From contig DALTWK010000004.1 in the NCBI GenBank assembly GCA_029987115.1, positions 1-64,000 on the forward strand: 64,000 nt of DNA. Reading direction: 5' to 3'. Source of the stretch: Methanocorpusculum sp. Lineage in GTDB: Archaea > Halobacteriota > Methanomicrobia > Methanomicrobiales > Methanocorpusculaceae. Each line of letters starts with the position of its first letter. Position 1 is the stretch's first letter. A model generated the notes under the pieces. The model made no database searches and had not been told where the DNA came from. It saw nothing but the letters and a program-made list of their open reading frames with translations. Shown one piece after another: positions 7,544 through 13,840 of the stretch. Both the position numbers and the translations under genes were made by a program.

Positions 7544-7820
7544 TGCGGACGAATTTAGCAGGAATCCAGCCGGGTCAAACCGGCCGTCCGCATCTCCGAA
7601 CGGAGAAGGAATTCGTATGAAACCAGGATGTCTGGAGAAAGCCTCACCTCCTAAGCGAAATCCCCAACGGGTGTAAGGCAGGAGCTACACACTGGCTCCG
7701 GTTCATGACCGAACTGCCTTTTGGGGGGTGTAAATCCCCTTCGCTACGTATAAGGACACATTCAGTTCGGTGAAATGAGTCAAGAATACGAGAAGATAAC
7801 CGGATACTACACATCCGGTT
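7544..7820 (+). ncRNA. Candidate structured RNA of about 280 nt
   Basis: No plausible gene covers this stretch, but it is packed with perfect helices. Found by eye: TGCGGACG/CGTCCGCA (7544-7551 with 7585-7592) enclosing GCCGG-loop-CCGGC (7569-7584); TCTCCG-AA-CGGAGA (7593-7606); CCCCAA/TTGGGG (7662-7667 with 7721-7726) stacked on AAGGCAG/CTGCCTT (7675-7681 with 7714-7720), which encloses two further hairpins GAGC/GCTC and CGGT/ACCG, a three-way junction; and AACCGGAT-7 nt-ATCCGGTT (7798-7820). Directly followed by a tRNA-like sequence. No known RNA family recognised. Strand assumed from neighbours. Confidence 0.5.
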
Positions 7821-7830
7821 TCCTGTACCG

Positions 7831-7889
7831 GTGCCGGTAGCTCAGATGGCAGAGCGTATTGGACGCAGGTTCGAATCCTGCCCGGCATC
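7831..7889 (+). tRNA. tRNA-like sequence lacking the anticodon arm
   Basis: Acceptor strands GTGCCGG (7831-7837) and CCGGCAT (7882-7888) pair over seven positions (one G-T). Then come TA, a D-arm GCTC...GAGC (7840-7855) with a normal loop, only nine bases (7856-7864), and a T-arm GCAGG-TTCGAAT-CCTGC (7865-7881) with consensus T-loop. The 17 bases of the anticodon stem-loop are missing, so it cannot decode. It may be a deleted tRNA gene or a tRNA mimic. TGCCCGG (7879-7885) can also pair with CCGGGCA (7903-7909), competing with the tRNA fold. Confidence 0.6.
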
Positions 7890-8053
7890 GTGGTGGCCTT
7901 TTCCGGGCACGAACAAAATTCGGAGACTTATGTGCCAAGATAGTTGCTTGCCTCAAATAATTTGACACACACCTCAATCAATACGATATCAATAGCATCC
8001 AGGGATTCAATATCTTCGCTCTCTTTCCGGTGCAAGTCCGGAGGATGCATTCC
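7890..8053. other. Non-coding gap after the tRNA-like sequence
   Basis: It holds the downstream half of the competing inverted repeat (7903-7909) and an AT-rich stretch with repeated CAAT/ATCAAT words (about 7956-8010). No gene recognised. It may contain the promoter of the terminase operon; a clear TATA box was not found. Confidence 0.35.
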
Positions 8054-8260
8054 ATGCAGCAGAAAACATGTTCCGAGTGCATTCACTGCACGAGAAAAAA
8101 TAGCATAACACAGCGTGGGCTCTGTATTGAAGAACATGCCCCGAGAAACACCATGGGTGAACCTCACCGTCTCGTTAATCTCTGGTCGGTGCAGTGCTGG
8201 TACTTTGCCGAAACACCTGCCGGAAAGCCAAAGAGAAAAAATCAGAGAAAGGAGCTTTGA
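8054..8260 (+). CDS. Small cysteine-rich protein, putative zinc binding
   Basis: 68 residues from ATG 8054, chosen because CCGGAGG lies nine bases upstream; a GTG at 8030 and ATG at 8045 are in frame but badly placed for this ribosome site. N-terminal KTCSECIHCTRK gives three cysteines, with further cysteines at RGLCIEE and VQCWYF, reminiscent of small Fe-S or zinc proteins. The C-terminus is strongly basic (KPKRKNQRKEL). The next gene starts one base after its stop, so they are cotranscribed. Function unknown. Confidence 0.5.
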   Translation: MQQKTCSECIHCTRKNSITQRGLCIEEHAPRNTMGEPHRLVNLWSVQCWYFAETPAGKPKRKNQRKEL

Positions 8261-8261
8261 A

Positions 8262-8513
8262 ATGCCGACAGATGCCGAGAATGCCAGGAAAGTTCTTTGG
8301 GCTGTCGGCGGTCCGCGGACCCGCTGCATTGCCCATGCCTACTTGAATGAGTCTGCGTATCAGGCGGGAAGCTGTCTTTGCGGCCGCACGACGAAACCAT
8401 ACCTGCCTCTTCCGATGATGGATTTAGATGATCCGAATATGGCTACGATGGCTTGTCCGGTCTGTCGTCAGCGTTTGAAAATACTGAATTTCTTCAACCC
8501 TGAAAAATTATGA
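8262..8513 (+). CDS. Small zinc-ribbon-like protein
   Basis: 83 residues from ATG 8262, preceded by AAAGGAG; a longer frame open from 8115 overlaps the previous gene and is rejected. Cysteine pairs GSCLCGRTT and ACPVCRQRL are spaced as in a zinc ribbon, with His/Cys at RCIAHAY. The stop overlaps the start of the small terminase gene (ATGA). The association with packaging genes is positional only; it could be a head-packaging accessory or regulator. Confidence 0.55.
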   Translation: MPTDAENARKVLWAVGGPRTRCIAHAYLNESAYQAGSCLCGRTTKPYLPLPMMDLDDPNMATMACPVCRQRLKILNFFNPEKL

Positions 8514-8917
8514 TTACCAAAAAGAACGGCGAACCGCGGATGCCGAAACCGCGAAAAATAGAATACGAAAAGAGAATAACTGAAGTGGCCGAGATGCTGG
8601 TTTCCGGTTTGTCACGAGCCAGTATACTGCGTATCACTGCAGAAAAATGGAATCTCGAGGAACGTGCGGGTGATTATCTGATTGCCCGTGCCGATGAAAA
8701 ACTTGCTAAAGAAGCAGAAGCAAGTCTCCGGGAGGTTCGCGGTCTCATCGTAGGACGCTTTGAACATCTGTTCACAGAAGCATCAGAGAAAGGCGACATC
8801 AGAAGCCGCATTCAGATTCTCCGTGAACTGGCAGAAATCTATCACCTGAAAGACCAGAGGGAAGAGAAGCAGTCGGTTACCATTGTCGTTGCTGATTCTC
8901 CGGAGGATTATGCCTGA
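8510..8917 (+). CDS. terS: Terminase small subunit-like protein
   Basis: 135 residues. The region after KPRKIEYEKRITEVAEMLV reads as an N-terminal helix-turn-helix (SGLSRASILRITAEKWN), followed by helical segments EASLREVRGLIVGRFEHLF and RIQILRELAEIYHLK. This is typical of phage small terminases, which recognise the packaging site and load the large subunit. It lies directly upstream of terminase large subunit and overlaps it. The alternate in-frame ATG at 8540 would remove ten residues. The assignment rests on fold pattern plus context rather than a strong motif. Confidence 0.7.
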   Translation: MITKKNGEPRMPKPRKIEYEKRITEVAEMLVSGLSRASILRITAEKWNLEERAGDYLIARADEKLAKEAEASLREVRGLIVGRFEHLFTEASEKGDIRSRIQILRELAEIYHLKDQREEKQSVTIVVADSPEDYA

Positions 8918-10253
8918 CGCGAAACCCGAGTTTGTCCCGACTGCGGTGCAGTTCCGTGCCAAAGAACTGTTCCGAACTCATAAATTTGTTCTTCTTGCCG
9001 GAGGATCACGGTCCGGCAAAACCGCTTTTTCTGTCTATACTCTGATTCAGCGTGGCCAGGTTTGCAAGTGCCGGCAGGCAATCCTCCGTTTTCATTTTAA
9101 TGACGTCAAACGTTCTATTGGTATGGACACCATGCCGAAAATTTTGAAGATGATGCATGTTCCGTATGACCTGAACAAATCCGACTGGGTCTTTACCTTT
9201 TCGAACGGGTCGGAAATCTGGCTTGGCGGTCTTGACGACAAGCAGAGGGTGGAAAAAGTGCTGGGCAATGAATATTCGACTATCTACATCAACGAAGCAT
9301 CTCAGCTTTCTTATCATGCCTACACGACAGCTCTAACGCGTCTTGCAGAAAATGCCGGACTCAACAACCGGATTCTGATTGACTGCAATCCTCCGGAGAA
9401 ATCTCACTGGCTTTACAAATTGTTTGTCGAACTGAAGCAGCCTGACACCAATGCACCTCTGCCGCGTCCGGAACTCTACGGAATGATGACAATGAATCCG
9501 GCAGATAATCCGCACTTGTCGGAAGATTATATCCGCGATGTGCTGTCAACGCTTCCAGAACGGCAGAAGAAGCGTTTCCTCTACGGCGAGTGGCTGGACA
9601 AACGTTCCGGGGCCCTATTTTCGGCCGAACAGATTGAGCGTGCTCGTGTTTCTGTTCCCCCTGAGTATCTGCAGCATACAGTTGTTGCCGTGGATGTTGC
9701 GGTATCGTCCGGTGAAGATTCGGATGAAACGGGCATTGTTACCGTCGGTCTTGGAGAAGACGGTTCGTATTATGTTCTGCGTGATGATTCGCTGAAAGGT
9801 ACGCCCGCCGAGTGGTCGTATGCGGTTTCTGCAGCATATTCCTCGCTGCCGTTTGCCGATGGAGCGGTCTATGAAACCAATCAGGGAGGTGAGATGATTG
9901 CCCATACGATTCATTCGGTGAATCCATCGCTTCCCTGTTTTCCGGTACGGGCAACACACGGAAAAGCAGTCCGTGCGGAACCTGTCGCGGCGCTGTATGA
10001 ACAGGGTCTTGTGCATCACGTCGGGTTTTTCCCCGAACTTGAAGAACAGATGACCGAATGGGTCCCCGGAGATTCGAAATCACCGGACCGGCTGGATGCC
10101 CTGGTGTGGGCGGCAACCTATCTCCAGAAGTTCAGAAAACAGAGCAGCGGGCTGATTATGGATACGCCGGTTCTTGCATCATCACCGCATATTCCGTATT
10201 CACGCGGTTGTCGGCCGGGTGTTCCGGTGTTTTTCAATGGCGGAAGACGATAG
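8910..10253 (+). CDS. terL: Terminase large subunit (DNA-packaging ATPase/nuclease)
   Basis: 447 residues from ATG 8910 (GGAGG just upstream, overlapping the small-subunit stop). The ATPase domain shows Walker A AGGSRSGKTAF (residues about 30-40) and Walker B YINEASQ with catalytic Glu. The C-terminal RNase H-like nuclease domain has VVAVDVAVSSGEDSDETG (first Asp) and SPDRLDALVWAATYL (last Asp). The length is normal, and the end (SRGCRPGVPVFFNGGRR) looks complete. The motor would cut and pump viral DNA into a procapsid, but no portal or capsid gene follows, so it may be a remnant of a virus or serve a satellite that borrows heads. Confidence 0.9.
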   Translation: MPDAKPEFVPTAVQFRAKELFRTHKFVLLAGGSRSGKTAFSVYTLIQRGQVCKCRQAILRFHFNDVKRSIGMDTMPKILKMMHVPYDLNKSDWVFTFSNGSEIWLGGLDDKQRVEKVLGNEYSTIYINEASQLSYHAYTTALTRLAENAGLNNRILIDCNPPEKSHWLYKLFVELKQPDTNAPLPRPELYGMMTMNPADNPHLSEDYIRDVLSTLPERQKKRFLYGEWLDKRSGALFSAEQIERARVSVPPEYLQHTVVAVDVAVSSGEDSDETGIVTVGLGEDGSYYVLRDDSLKGTPAEWSYAVSAAYSSLPFADGAVYETNQGGEMIAHTIHSVNPSLPCFPVRATHGKAVRAEPVAALYEQGLVHHVGFFPELEEQMTEWVPGDSKSPDRLDALVWAATYLQKFRKQSSGLIMDTPVLASSPHIPYSRGCRPGVPVFFNGGRR

Positions 10254-10438
10254 ACGTTATTAACCTCATCGGTAAGGATAAGTATGTTAGAAGGAAATTA
10301 ATTGCATGGAAAGCAGGATTAGAAAATCTGTCAATTCATATGTTTTCCAATGATGAGTACTATCCCCTCGTTGAATCATTGATAAATCCTTGCTCTCCAT
10401 TTTTTGAATGTTCCAGAAAAGATATAAAGGAACTATGA
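10254..10438 (+). pseudogene. Orphan C-terminal coding fragment without start
   Basis: A frame shifted from terminase stays open through its end and continues to TGA at 10438, reading about 60 residues of plausible protein (from DVINLIGKDKYVRR to CSRKDIKEL) with no ATG near its beginning; the only Met is internal. It is more AT-rich than terminase. It looks like the tail end of a gene whose front was deleted at the junction with terminase. An alternative is chance coding in spacer DNA. Family not recognised. Confidence 0.35.
10423..10428 (+). promoter_or_regulatory. TATA box of the TFB-like gene
   Basis: GATATAAAGG at 10421-10430 is a near-consensus archaeal TATA box centred about 27 bases before ATG 10452, the spacing expected for a leaderless transcript beginning at the start codon. 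No ribosome-binding sequence precedes that ATG, in agreement. Confidence 0.55.
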
Positions 10439-10451
10439 ATAATACTGTTCC

Positions 10452-10766
10452 ATGGTAGATATGAATACGTTTCTGGAAGATGCAAAATCTCTTGTGCCGA
10501 AAATATGTTCTGTACTTAAGTTACCGGATGATGCTGTTGAACGGTCGGTTATTATTCTTGAGAAATGCAAATCAATCGAACTCAAAATCGGCAATAAAAG
10601 CAAACCGGAAGGATATGCAGGGGCTGCTGTTTATCTCTCTTCTATTCTGAGCTGCGATCCCAGGACTCAAGCGGAAACCGCGAAAGCTGCCGGTGTTTCC
10701 AATACACTTGTCGCAAGATTGTATCCTCTGATTTCCGAGCAGTTGGATTTAGAAATGATTCTCTAA
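10452..10766 (+). CDS. Single cyclin-fold, TFB-like protein
   Basis: 104 residues. Residues from about 27 onward match one cyclin repeat of transcription factor B/TFIIB: AVERSVIILEKCKSIELKIGN, then KPEGYAGAAVYLSSIL and RTQAETAKAAGVSNTLVARLYPLIS, the signature of the second TFB repeat (normally P-x-G-xAAAxxY...RTQxE.A..AGV..xT.R). A full TFB has a zinc ribbon, a B-finger and two cyclin repeats (about 300 residues); only one repeat is here. The TATA box at 10423 and lack of a leader indicate an active own promoter. It could divert TBP or RNA polymerase, regulate element genes, or be a decayed TFB. The fold assignment is strong; the role is inference. Confidence 0.75.
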   Translation: MVDMNTFLEDAKSLVPKICSVLKLPDDAVERSVIILEKCKSIELKIGNKSKPEGYAGAAVYLSSILSCDPRTQAETAKAAGVSNTLVARLYPLISEQLDLEMIL

Positions 10767-10772
10767 AAGAGT

Positions 10773-10816
10773 ATCGGGCAGGTCATTTTAGTGTCGATCT
10801 AAGTTACCTGCTCGAT
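10773..10816. terminator. Inverted repeat between convergent genes, possible bidirectional terminator
   Basis: ATCGGGCAGGT (10773-10783) pairs with ACCTGCTCGAT (10806-10816) over 11 bases with one wobble and a 22-base loop. It lies in the 78-base gap between the TFB-like gene (rightward) and the histone gene (leftward), where transcripts from both must end. Confidence 0.5.
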
Positions 10817-10844
10817 GAAGATACTATTTTTCAGAACTGTATTA

Positions 10845-11075
10845 TTACTTTTTGATTATGGAAGATTCTCTGCGGCGTTCATCGATGACTCTGAGATCTT
10901 CTGCTTTCAGCGTGACGCGGCCGGCGTGCTGGGCATATTTGAATGCTTCTTTGGCGACTGATGCAATGTACTCTTCTGCCATTTTTGTCAGGAATTCGGC
11001 GGCATCATCTCCGACGCGGTAGACACCGGCATTTTTTGCGATTCTTGAAACCGCAGCTTTTGGAAGTTCACTCAT
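10845..11075 (-). CDS. Archaeal histone
   Basis: 76 residues from ATG at 11075; a longer upstream frame is not supported. It has the HMf-type histone fold: ELPKAAVSRIAKNAG (helix 1), VGDDAAEFLTKMAEEYIASVAKEAFKYAQHAG (long central helix) and VTLKAEDLRVIDERR (KAEDL motif and helix 3). A short charged tail (ESSIIKK) follows, longer than in classic HMfB. Histones wrap DNA as dimers or longer polymers. It stands inside the element, between the TFB-like gene and the leftward cassette, so it may be element-borne and compact element DNA; a host gene trapped by insertion cannot be excluded. Confidence 0.9.
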   Translation of the reverse strand: MSELPKAAVSRIAKNAGVYRVGDDAAEFLTKMAEEYIASVAKEAFKYAQHAGRVTLKAEDLRVIDERRRESSIIKK

Positions 11076-11467
11076 ACATAGAAAATGGTGCTGATACAAG
11101 ATAATGATGTATCCTTTTCGGGAAAAGAGAGGGGGTGTTTTGTCTATGAAAATACAACTCGAACAAAAAATAATTTGATGAGAATCTTTCCGGGAGAACA
11201 GGGAAGAGTTCATAATCCTGTTCACGGTCGATCCGGAAAGCAGGTGATGTAGTTGAGTGTTCCTAACTGGCCCACAAATCAGCCTCAATGGGCTAATACA
11301 AGATATGTTTTTAGAGGATATAAAATCCGGACCGTGCGTTGCGAAAGTGCTTCCATTCTATGAGTTCAGCAAACATTCTTAAAGGGATGATTTTTGGGAG
11401 AGAGATCTATGCTATAATCAAATCAGAACTATATGAAAAAACTATAGTCAATGCCGATGAAGGTCAA
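11076..11467. other. Non-coding stretch between histone and the leftward cassette
   Basis: About 390 bases. It contains AGCC-tcaat-GGGCT (near 11280), ACTATA-9 nt-TATAGT (about 11429-11449), and scattered AT-rich words that could include the histone promoter, but no clear TATA box at the expected distance from 11075. No convincing gene on either strand. Confidence 0.4.
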
Positions 11468-11785
11468 TTAACACAAGATGATTTTATTTGAGCAAATAGC
11501 AAAAACAGTGCGGCAGAAGAGCCGTACTCTACCGCCTGCATAATATGCAATCGAAAAGAGATCCGGATTGGACCGCAGAACCCGTGAAACCCGGTGACTT
11601 GTTATCACAGTCCTTCGCTGATCTCCTCTTCCATTGCGCCCGTAATAATTCGGAACTCCGGACAGCAGTTTCATCCGGACATCATTCAGTTTGAAACAGC
11701 AGGGTTTTCCGCTGTCATCGACAGATACTGCAGCAGCGGCCGCGAGAATCTCATCTTCAGAGAAGGTCAAAGAAATCACCTTCAC
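11468..11785 (-). CDS. Hypothetical protein, third gene of overlapping cassette
   Basis: 105 residues if it starts at GTG 11785. This start overlaps the previous stop in a GTGA arrangement, mirroring the ATGA overlap one gene upstream, which is the main reason to accept it. Sequence features: an N-terminal acidic helix with an alanine run (FSEDEILAAAAAVSVDDSG), a basic middle (YYGRNGRGDQRRTVI) and a segment HRVSRVLRSNPDLFSIAYYAGG that could be a helix-turn-helix recognition part. No family recognised. The frame could also be extended to 11860 but would then lie over the preceding gene. Confidence 0.4.
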   Translation of the reverse strand: MKVISLTFSEDEILAAAAAVSVDDSGKPCCFKLNDVRMKLLSGVPNYYGRNGRGDQRRTVITSHRVSRVLRSNPDLFSIAYYAGGRVRLFCRTVFAICSNKIILC

Positions 11786-12105
11786 TTTCCGGATGCCGTC
11801 AGAGACCGCGTCTGATTGCGACAATTGCTGCCCAATCCGGAATCTGTACATGTTCCGCATAAGTTGTCATCATCGATAATACGAAGATAACCACATTCTG
11901 CCGAAACAGTAGCCACACATGTTTCAAATGGTGGTAAATGTTCGAATTGTGTTCGTGTGATAGTTGGAATGTGGCCTTTAACCCCACAAGAGGAATTATT
12001 ATCCCTCTTTGAAGACAAACAAATAGTTGTCTGATTTCGGTCAGATATTCCCGCTGGTGTTGTTTGGCGATAATAATTGGCGGGAATCTCTTTGTTCTTC
12101 ATCAT
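11782..12105 (-). CDS. Hypothetical protein downstream of antitoxin-like gene (possible toxin)
   Basis: 107 residues. Start ATG overlaps the preceding stop by four bases (ATGA), the classic coupling of toxin-antitoxin pairs, and its own stop overlaps the next start (GTGA). The N-terminus is basic (MMKNKEIPANYYRQ); the rest is rich in Thr, Ser, Asn and Cys (seven cysteines, including CGTC near the end). That composition is unusual and weakens confidence that it is a stable protein. No toxin family recognised. If real, it is the candidate toxin or effector of this cassette. Confidence 0.35.
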   Translation of the reverse strand: MMKNKEIPANYYRQTTPAGISDRNQTTICLSSKRDNNSSCGVKGHIPTITRTQFEHLPPFETCVATVSAECGYLRIIDDDNLCGTCTDSGLGSNCRNQTRSLTASGK

Positions 12106-12284
12106 AGACAAGTTGCATCACCTTTCTTTTCAGTAATGGCTTGTTCTACCGCTTTTCTTGCTAAATCGGAAATATTAATTCCGGATTCTCTAGCCTGTTG
12201 CCTTAACGACGATGGCATTGTGATGCCGACATTAATCATTTGTTGATTAACTGGCAATTCTAATGGTGTTTTATTTACTGTCAT
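12102..12284 (-). CDS. Ribbon-helix-helix antitoxin-like protein (CcdA-like)
   Basis: 60 residues. INVGITMPSSLRQQA provides the N-terminal strand and SGINISDLARKAVEQAI the two helices of a ribbon-helix-helix fold; the INISDLARKAxEQ pattern is close to CcdA-type antitoxins. Such proteins bind their own promoter as dimers and neutralise a toxin with the C-terminal tail. The strand/helix part is intact; the tail after TEKK is short. The four-base overlap with the next gene supports a toxin-antitoxin-like arrangement, though no known toxin is present. A long inverted repeat lies just upstream (12306-12346). Confidence 0.7.
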   Translation of the reverse strand: MTVNKTPLELPVNQQMINVGITMPSSLRQQARESGINISDLARKAVEQAITEKKGDATCL

Positions 12285-12448
12285 TTTTTAATAATGACAT
12301 CAATTAAACAAAACCACATTGATATCATCAGGGGGTGGTTTTGTTTTACCCTACTCTAGTTATATGGCAATAAGAACTAAATAAACCCCAGAGGAAGAGG
12401 GGTGAAATGCCTTTAATAGTCACACGTAAAAATCATAAAAAAAGATGA
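12285..12448. other. Short gap with further hairpins between antitoxin-like gene and integrase
   Basis: Besides the 12-bp repeat it holds ACCCC-9 nt-GGGGT (about 12387-12405) and AATCAT-aaaaaaag-ATGATT at the integrase stop (12431-12450). On the minus strand the last has T-rich loop character and may help end the integrase transcript. Confidence 0.35.
12306..12346. promoter_or_regulatory. Perfect 12-bp inverted repeat upstream of the antitoxin-like gene
   Basis: AAACAAAACCAC (12306-12317) and GTGGTTTTGTTT (12335-12346) are exact inverted copies with a 17-base loop. It starts 22 bases upstream of the antitoxin-like start and about 100 bases after the integrase stop. It may serve as operator for the ribbon-helix-helix protein or as terminator of the integrase transcript. 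Confidence 0.5.
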
Positions 12449-13672
12449 TTATAGAAGATTTAATTTTTGAGCAATTAGCATCCGGACATCCTGTGGTAAC
12501 TTTAACAACACGTCATCCACAATCTTAACCGCATCATTGACTTTTTCCGCTGCAGCCTCTGTAAGTGCCATTCCACAATCCGGACAATATGATGTTCCTG
12601 GTGGCAATATCTTATGGCATCTAGAGCAGGTGATGGGTTTCGGGCTAATATCGGGTTTCTCTTCATCCACCGTCACACCGGCCATCTTCATGTATTGGAT
12701 TCTAATATCGTCAGAAGTAAGATGACCGTATGTTTCTATCATGTTAGTTTTTGCATTTCCCCAAAATGCTTTTTTGACCAACGTTTCCGACATCCCTTCC
12801 CTAAGTACATGTGTAATCCTGGAATGTCTGAATATATGCAGCGTGATTCGTTTCGTGATGCCTGCAGCCTCACGACATCTGTCTATTTCTTTGAGCACAC
12901 CGCGATATTGTATCGGTTTATTATACCTGGTAACAAACACGAAATTATCACCGGATGCATCGCCAGGATACTGATTCCTCCATAAGTGAACGTATTGGGC
13001 ATACATCACACAAGGTACGGTTCTTATCTTGTCGGTCTTCGTATCGTGCAAGGTACATTGAATACCCCATGTTTGAACTGTGATGTCTTTCCACCTTAGA
13101 TTAGCCATTTCAATACTACGTGCACCGGTTTCATAGAGCAAACCGATATAGGCCTTGAATTTTAATGATTTTGCTGCAGAAATTAGTTGGTCAATTTCTT
13201 CTGCGGTAAGAACATCGGCATCCGTCTTTGTATGGATGTCGTAAACACCGACCTCTGTTTCCTGGATGGTTTTTTTCGGAACGGTTGTTAGGTTCTGTTC
13301 TACAAGGAATAAGAAAAACCGTTTCGTTATCTTCATCCAATCGACAATAGTGTTCTTAGAATAGGGTTCGCCTTTGTGTTTTCCACAAGTATGTTTAGCA
13401 TACTTGATATTTGACAATGCGATAAGGTAGGCATCTTCATCGACTTGTGAAAATTCCACATCGAAGTACCTTCGAACATTAACCAGCATCGACACAATCT
13501 TGTTGTATCTTCCTGGACTGATTTTTGACTTCAGTCTTAAAGCATACTTTTCAATCAGTTTTCGGTCAGTTGTCGTGATGCGGTTCTGTTCTAAAGCGTG
13601 TTCAAGGCTGTGATTTGCTAGCCTAAAATAGGTTTCCTCACTACAGTGATAGGTGTTGTTTGGCGTAAACAT
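12449..13672 (-). CDS. Tyrosine recombinase (integrase) with C-terminal zinc ribbon
   Basis: 407 residues from ATG 13672; an upstream frame extension to 13783 lacks support, and a TATA-like CTTTATATATTAC lies about 25 bases upstream. An N-terminal SAM-like DNA-binding domain (about 10-125) precedes the catalytic domain. Catalytic residues visible: Arg in ETGARSIEMANLRW (about 185), His and Arg in LHIFRHSR (about 279 and 282), Trp in KAFWGN (about 304) and the nucleophile Tyr in MIETYGHL (about 315). A four-cysteine zinc ribbon (CSRC...CPDC, about 349-366) and a helical tail follow. It likely integrates or excises this element and stands at its border. The active site appears complete. Confidence 0.92.
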   Translation of the reverse strand: MFTPNNTYHCSEETYFRLANHSLEHALEQNRITTTDRKLIEKYALRLKSKISPGRYNKIVSMLVNVRRYFDVEFSQVDEDAYLIALSNIKYAKHTCGKHKGEPYSKNTIVDWMKITKRFFLFLVEQNLTTVPKKTIQETEVGVYDIHTKTDADVLTAEEIDQLISAAKSLKFKAYIGLLYETGARSIEMANLRWKDITVQTWGIQCTLHDTKTDKIRTVPCVMYAQYVHLWRNQYPGDASGDNFVFVTRYNKPIQYRGVLKEIDRCREAAGITKRITLHIFRHSRITHVLREGMSETLVKKAFWGNAKTNMIETYGHLTSDDIRIQYMKMAGVTVDEEKPDISPKPITCSRCHKILPPGTSYCPDCGMALTEAAAEKVNDAVKIVDDVLLKLPQDVRMLIAQKLNLL

Positions 13673-13840
13673 AGTATGTATTTTAACATATGTAATATAT
13701 AAAGAGCGGAGGAGGATGAAGTACCAAATGACTTCCGTCCCGCCTGAGGCTCTTATTTTCTGGTTTTTATTCCCTAAACTCATACTAATCCGCGACGGTT
13801 ACGTCAATCAGGACAACAAAAAAATACGATAAAAAAAGAA
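13673..13840. promoter_or_regulatory. Integrase promoter and likely right border of the element
   Basis: Reading leftward, GCTCTTTATATATTACATATG (about 13687-13707) contains a TATA box for the integrase. The sequence to 13840 has no gene and meets the host dehydratase gene. No tRNA or clear direct repeat was found here, so the attachment site is not identified. Confidence 0.4.

Larger units (their letters stand above)
1..13800. mobile_element. Integrated virus-like element, right-hand part, probably defective
   Basis: Gene content seen directly: a RecT/Bet-like annealase, a prim-pol, an SF3 helicase, small and large terminase subunits, a membrane protein of holin-like form and a tyrosine integrase at the right border next to ordinary host metabolism genes. 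Most rightward genes overlap by a few bases, as in viral early operons. No portal, protease, capsid or tail gene is found right of terminase, so the head module is either deleted or lies left of base 1. The left border is outside the window and I could not identify the attachment site. Boundaries are approximate; the right limit is placed just beyond the integrase promoter region. Confidence 0.8.

Noticed and set aside
7703..7888. Leftward 61-codon frame over the structured RNA
   Set aside because: It is the complement of RNA helices and the tRNA-like sequence, with no start signal.
7928..8329. Leftward 133-codon frame
   Set aside because: It overlaps two rightward genes with good ribosome sites and has no recognisable domain.
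11799..11987. Leftward 62-codon frame inside the cassette
   Set aside because: An alternative to the 107-residue frame, but lacks the ATGA/GTGA overlaps with neighbours.
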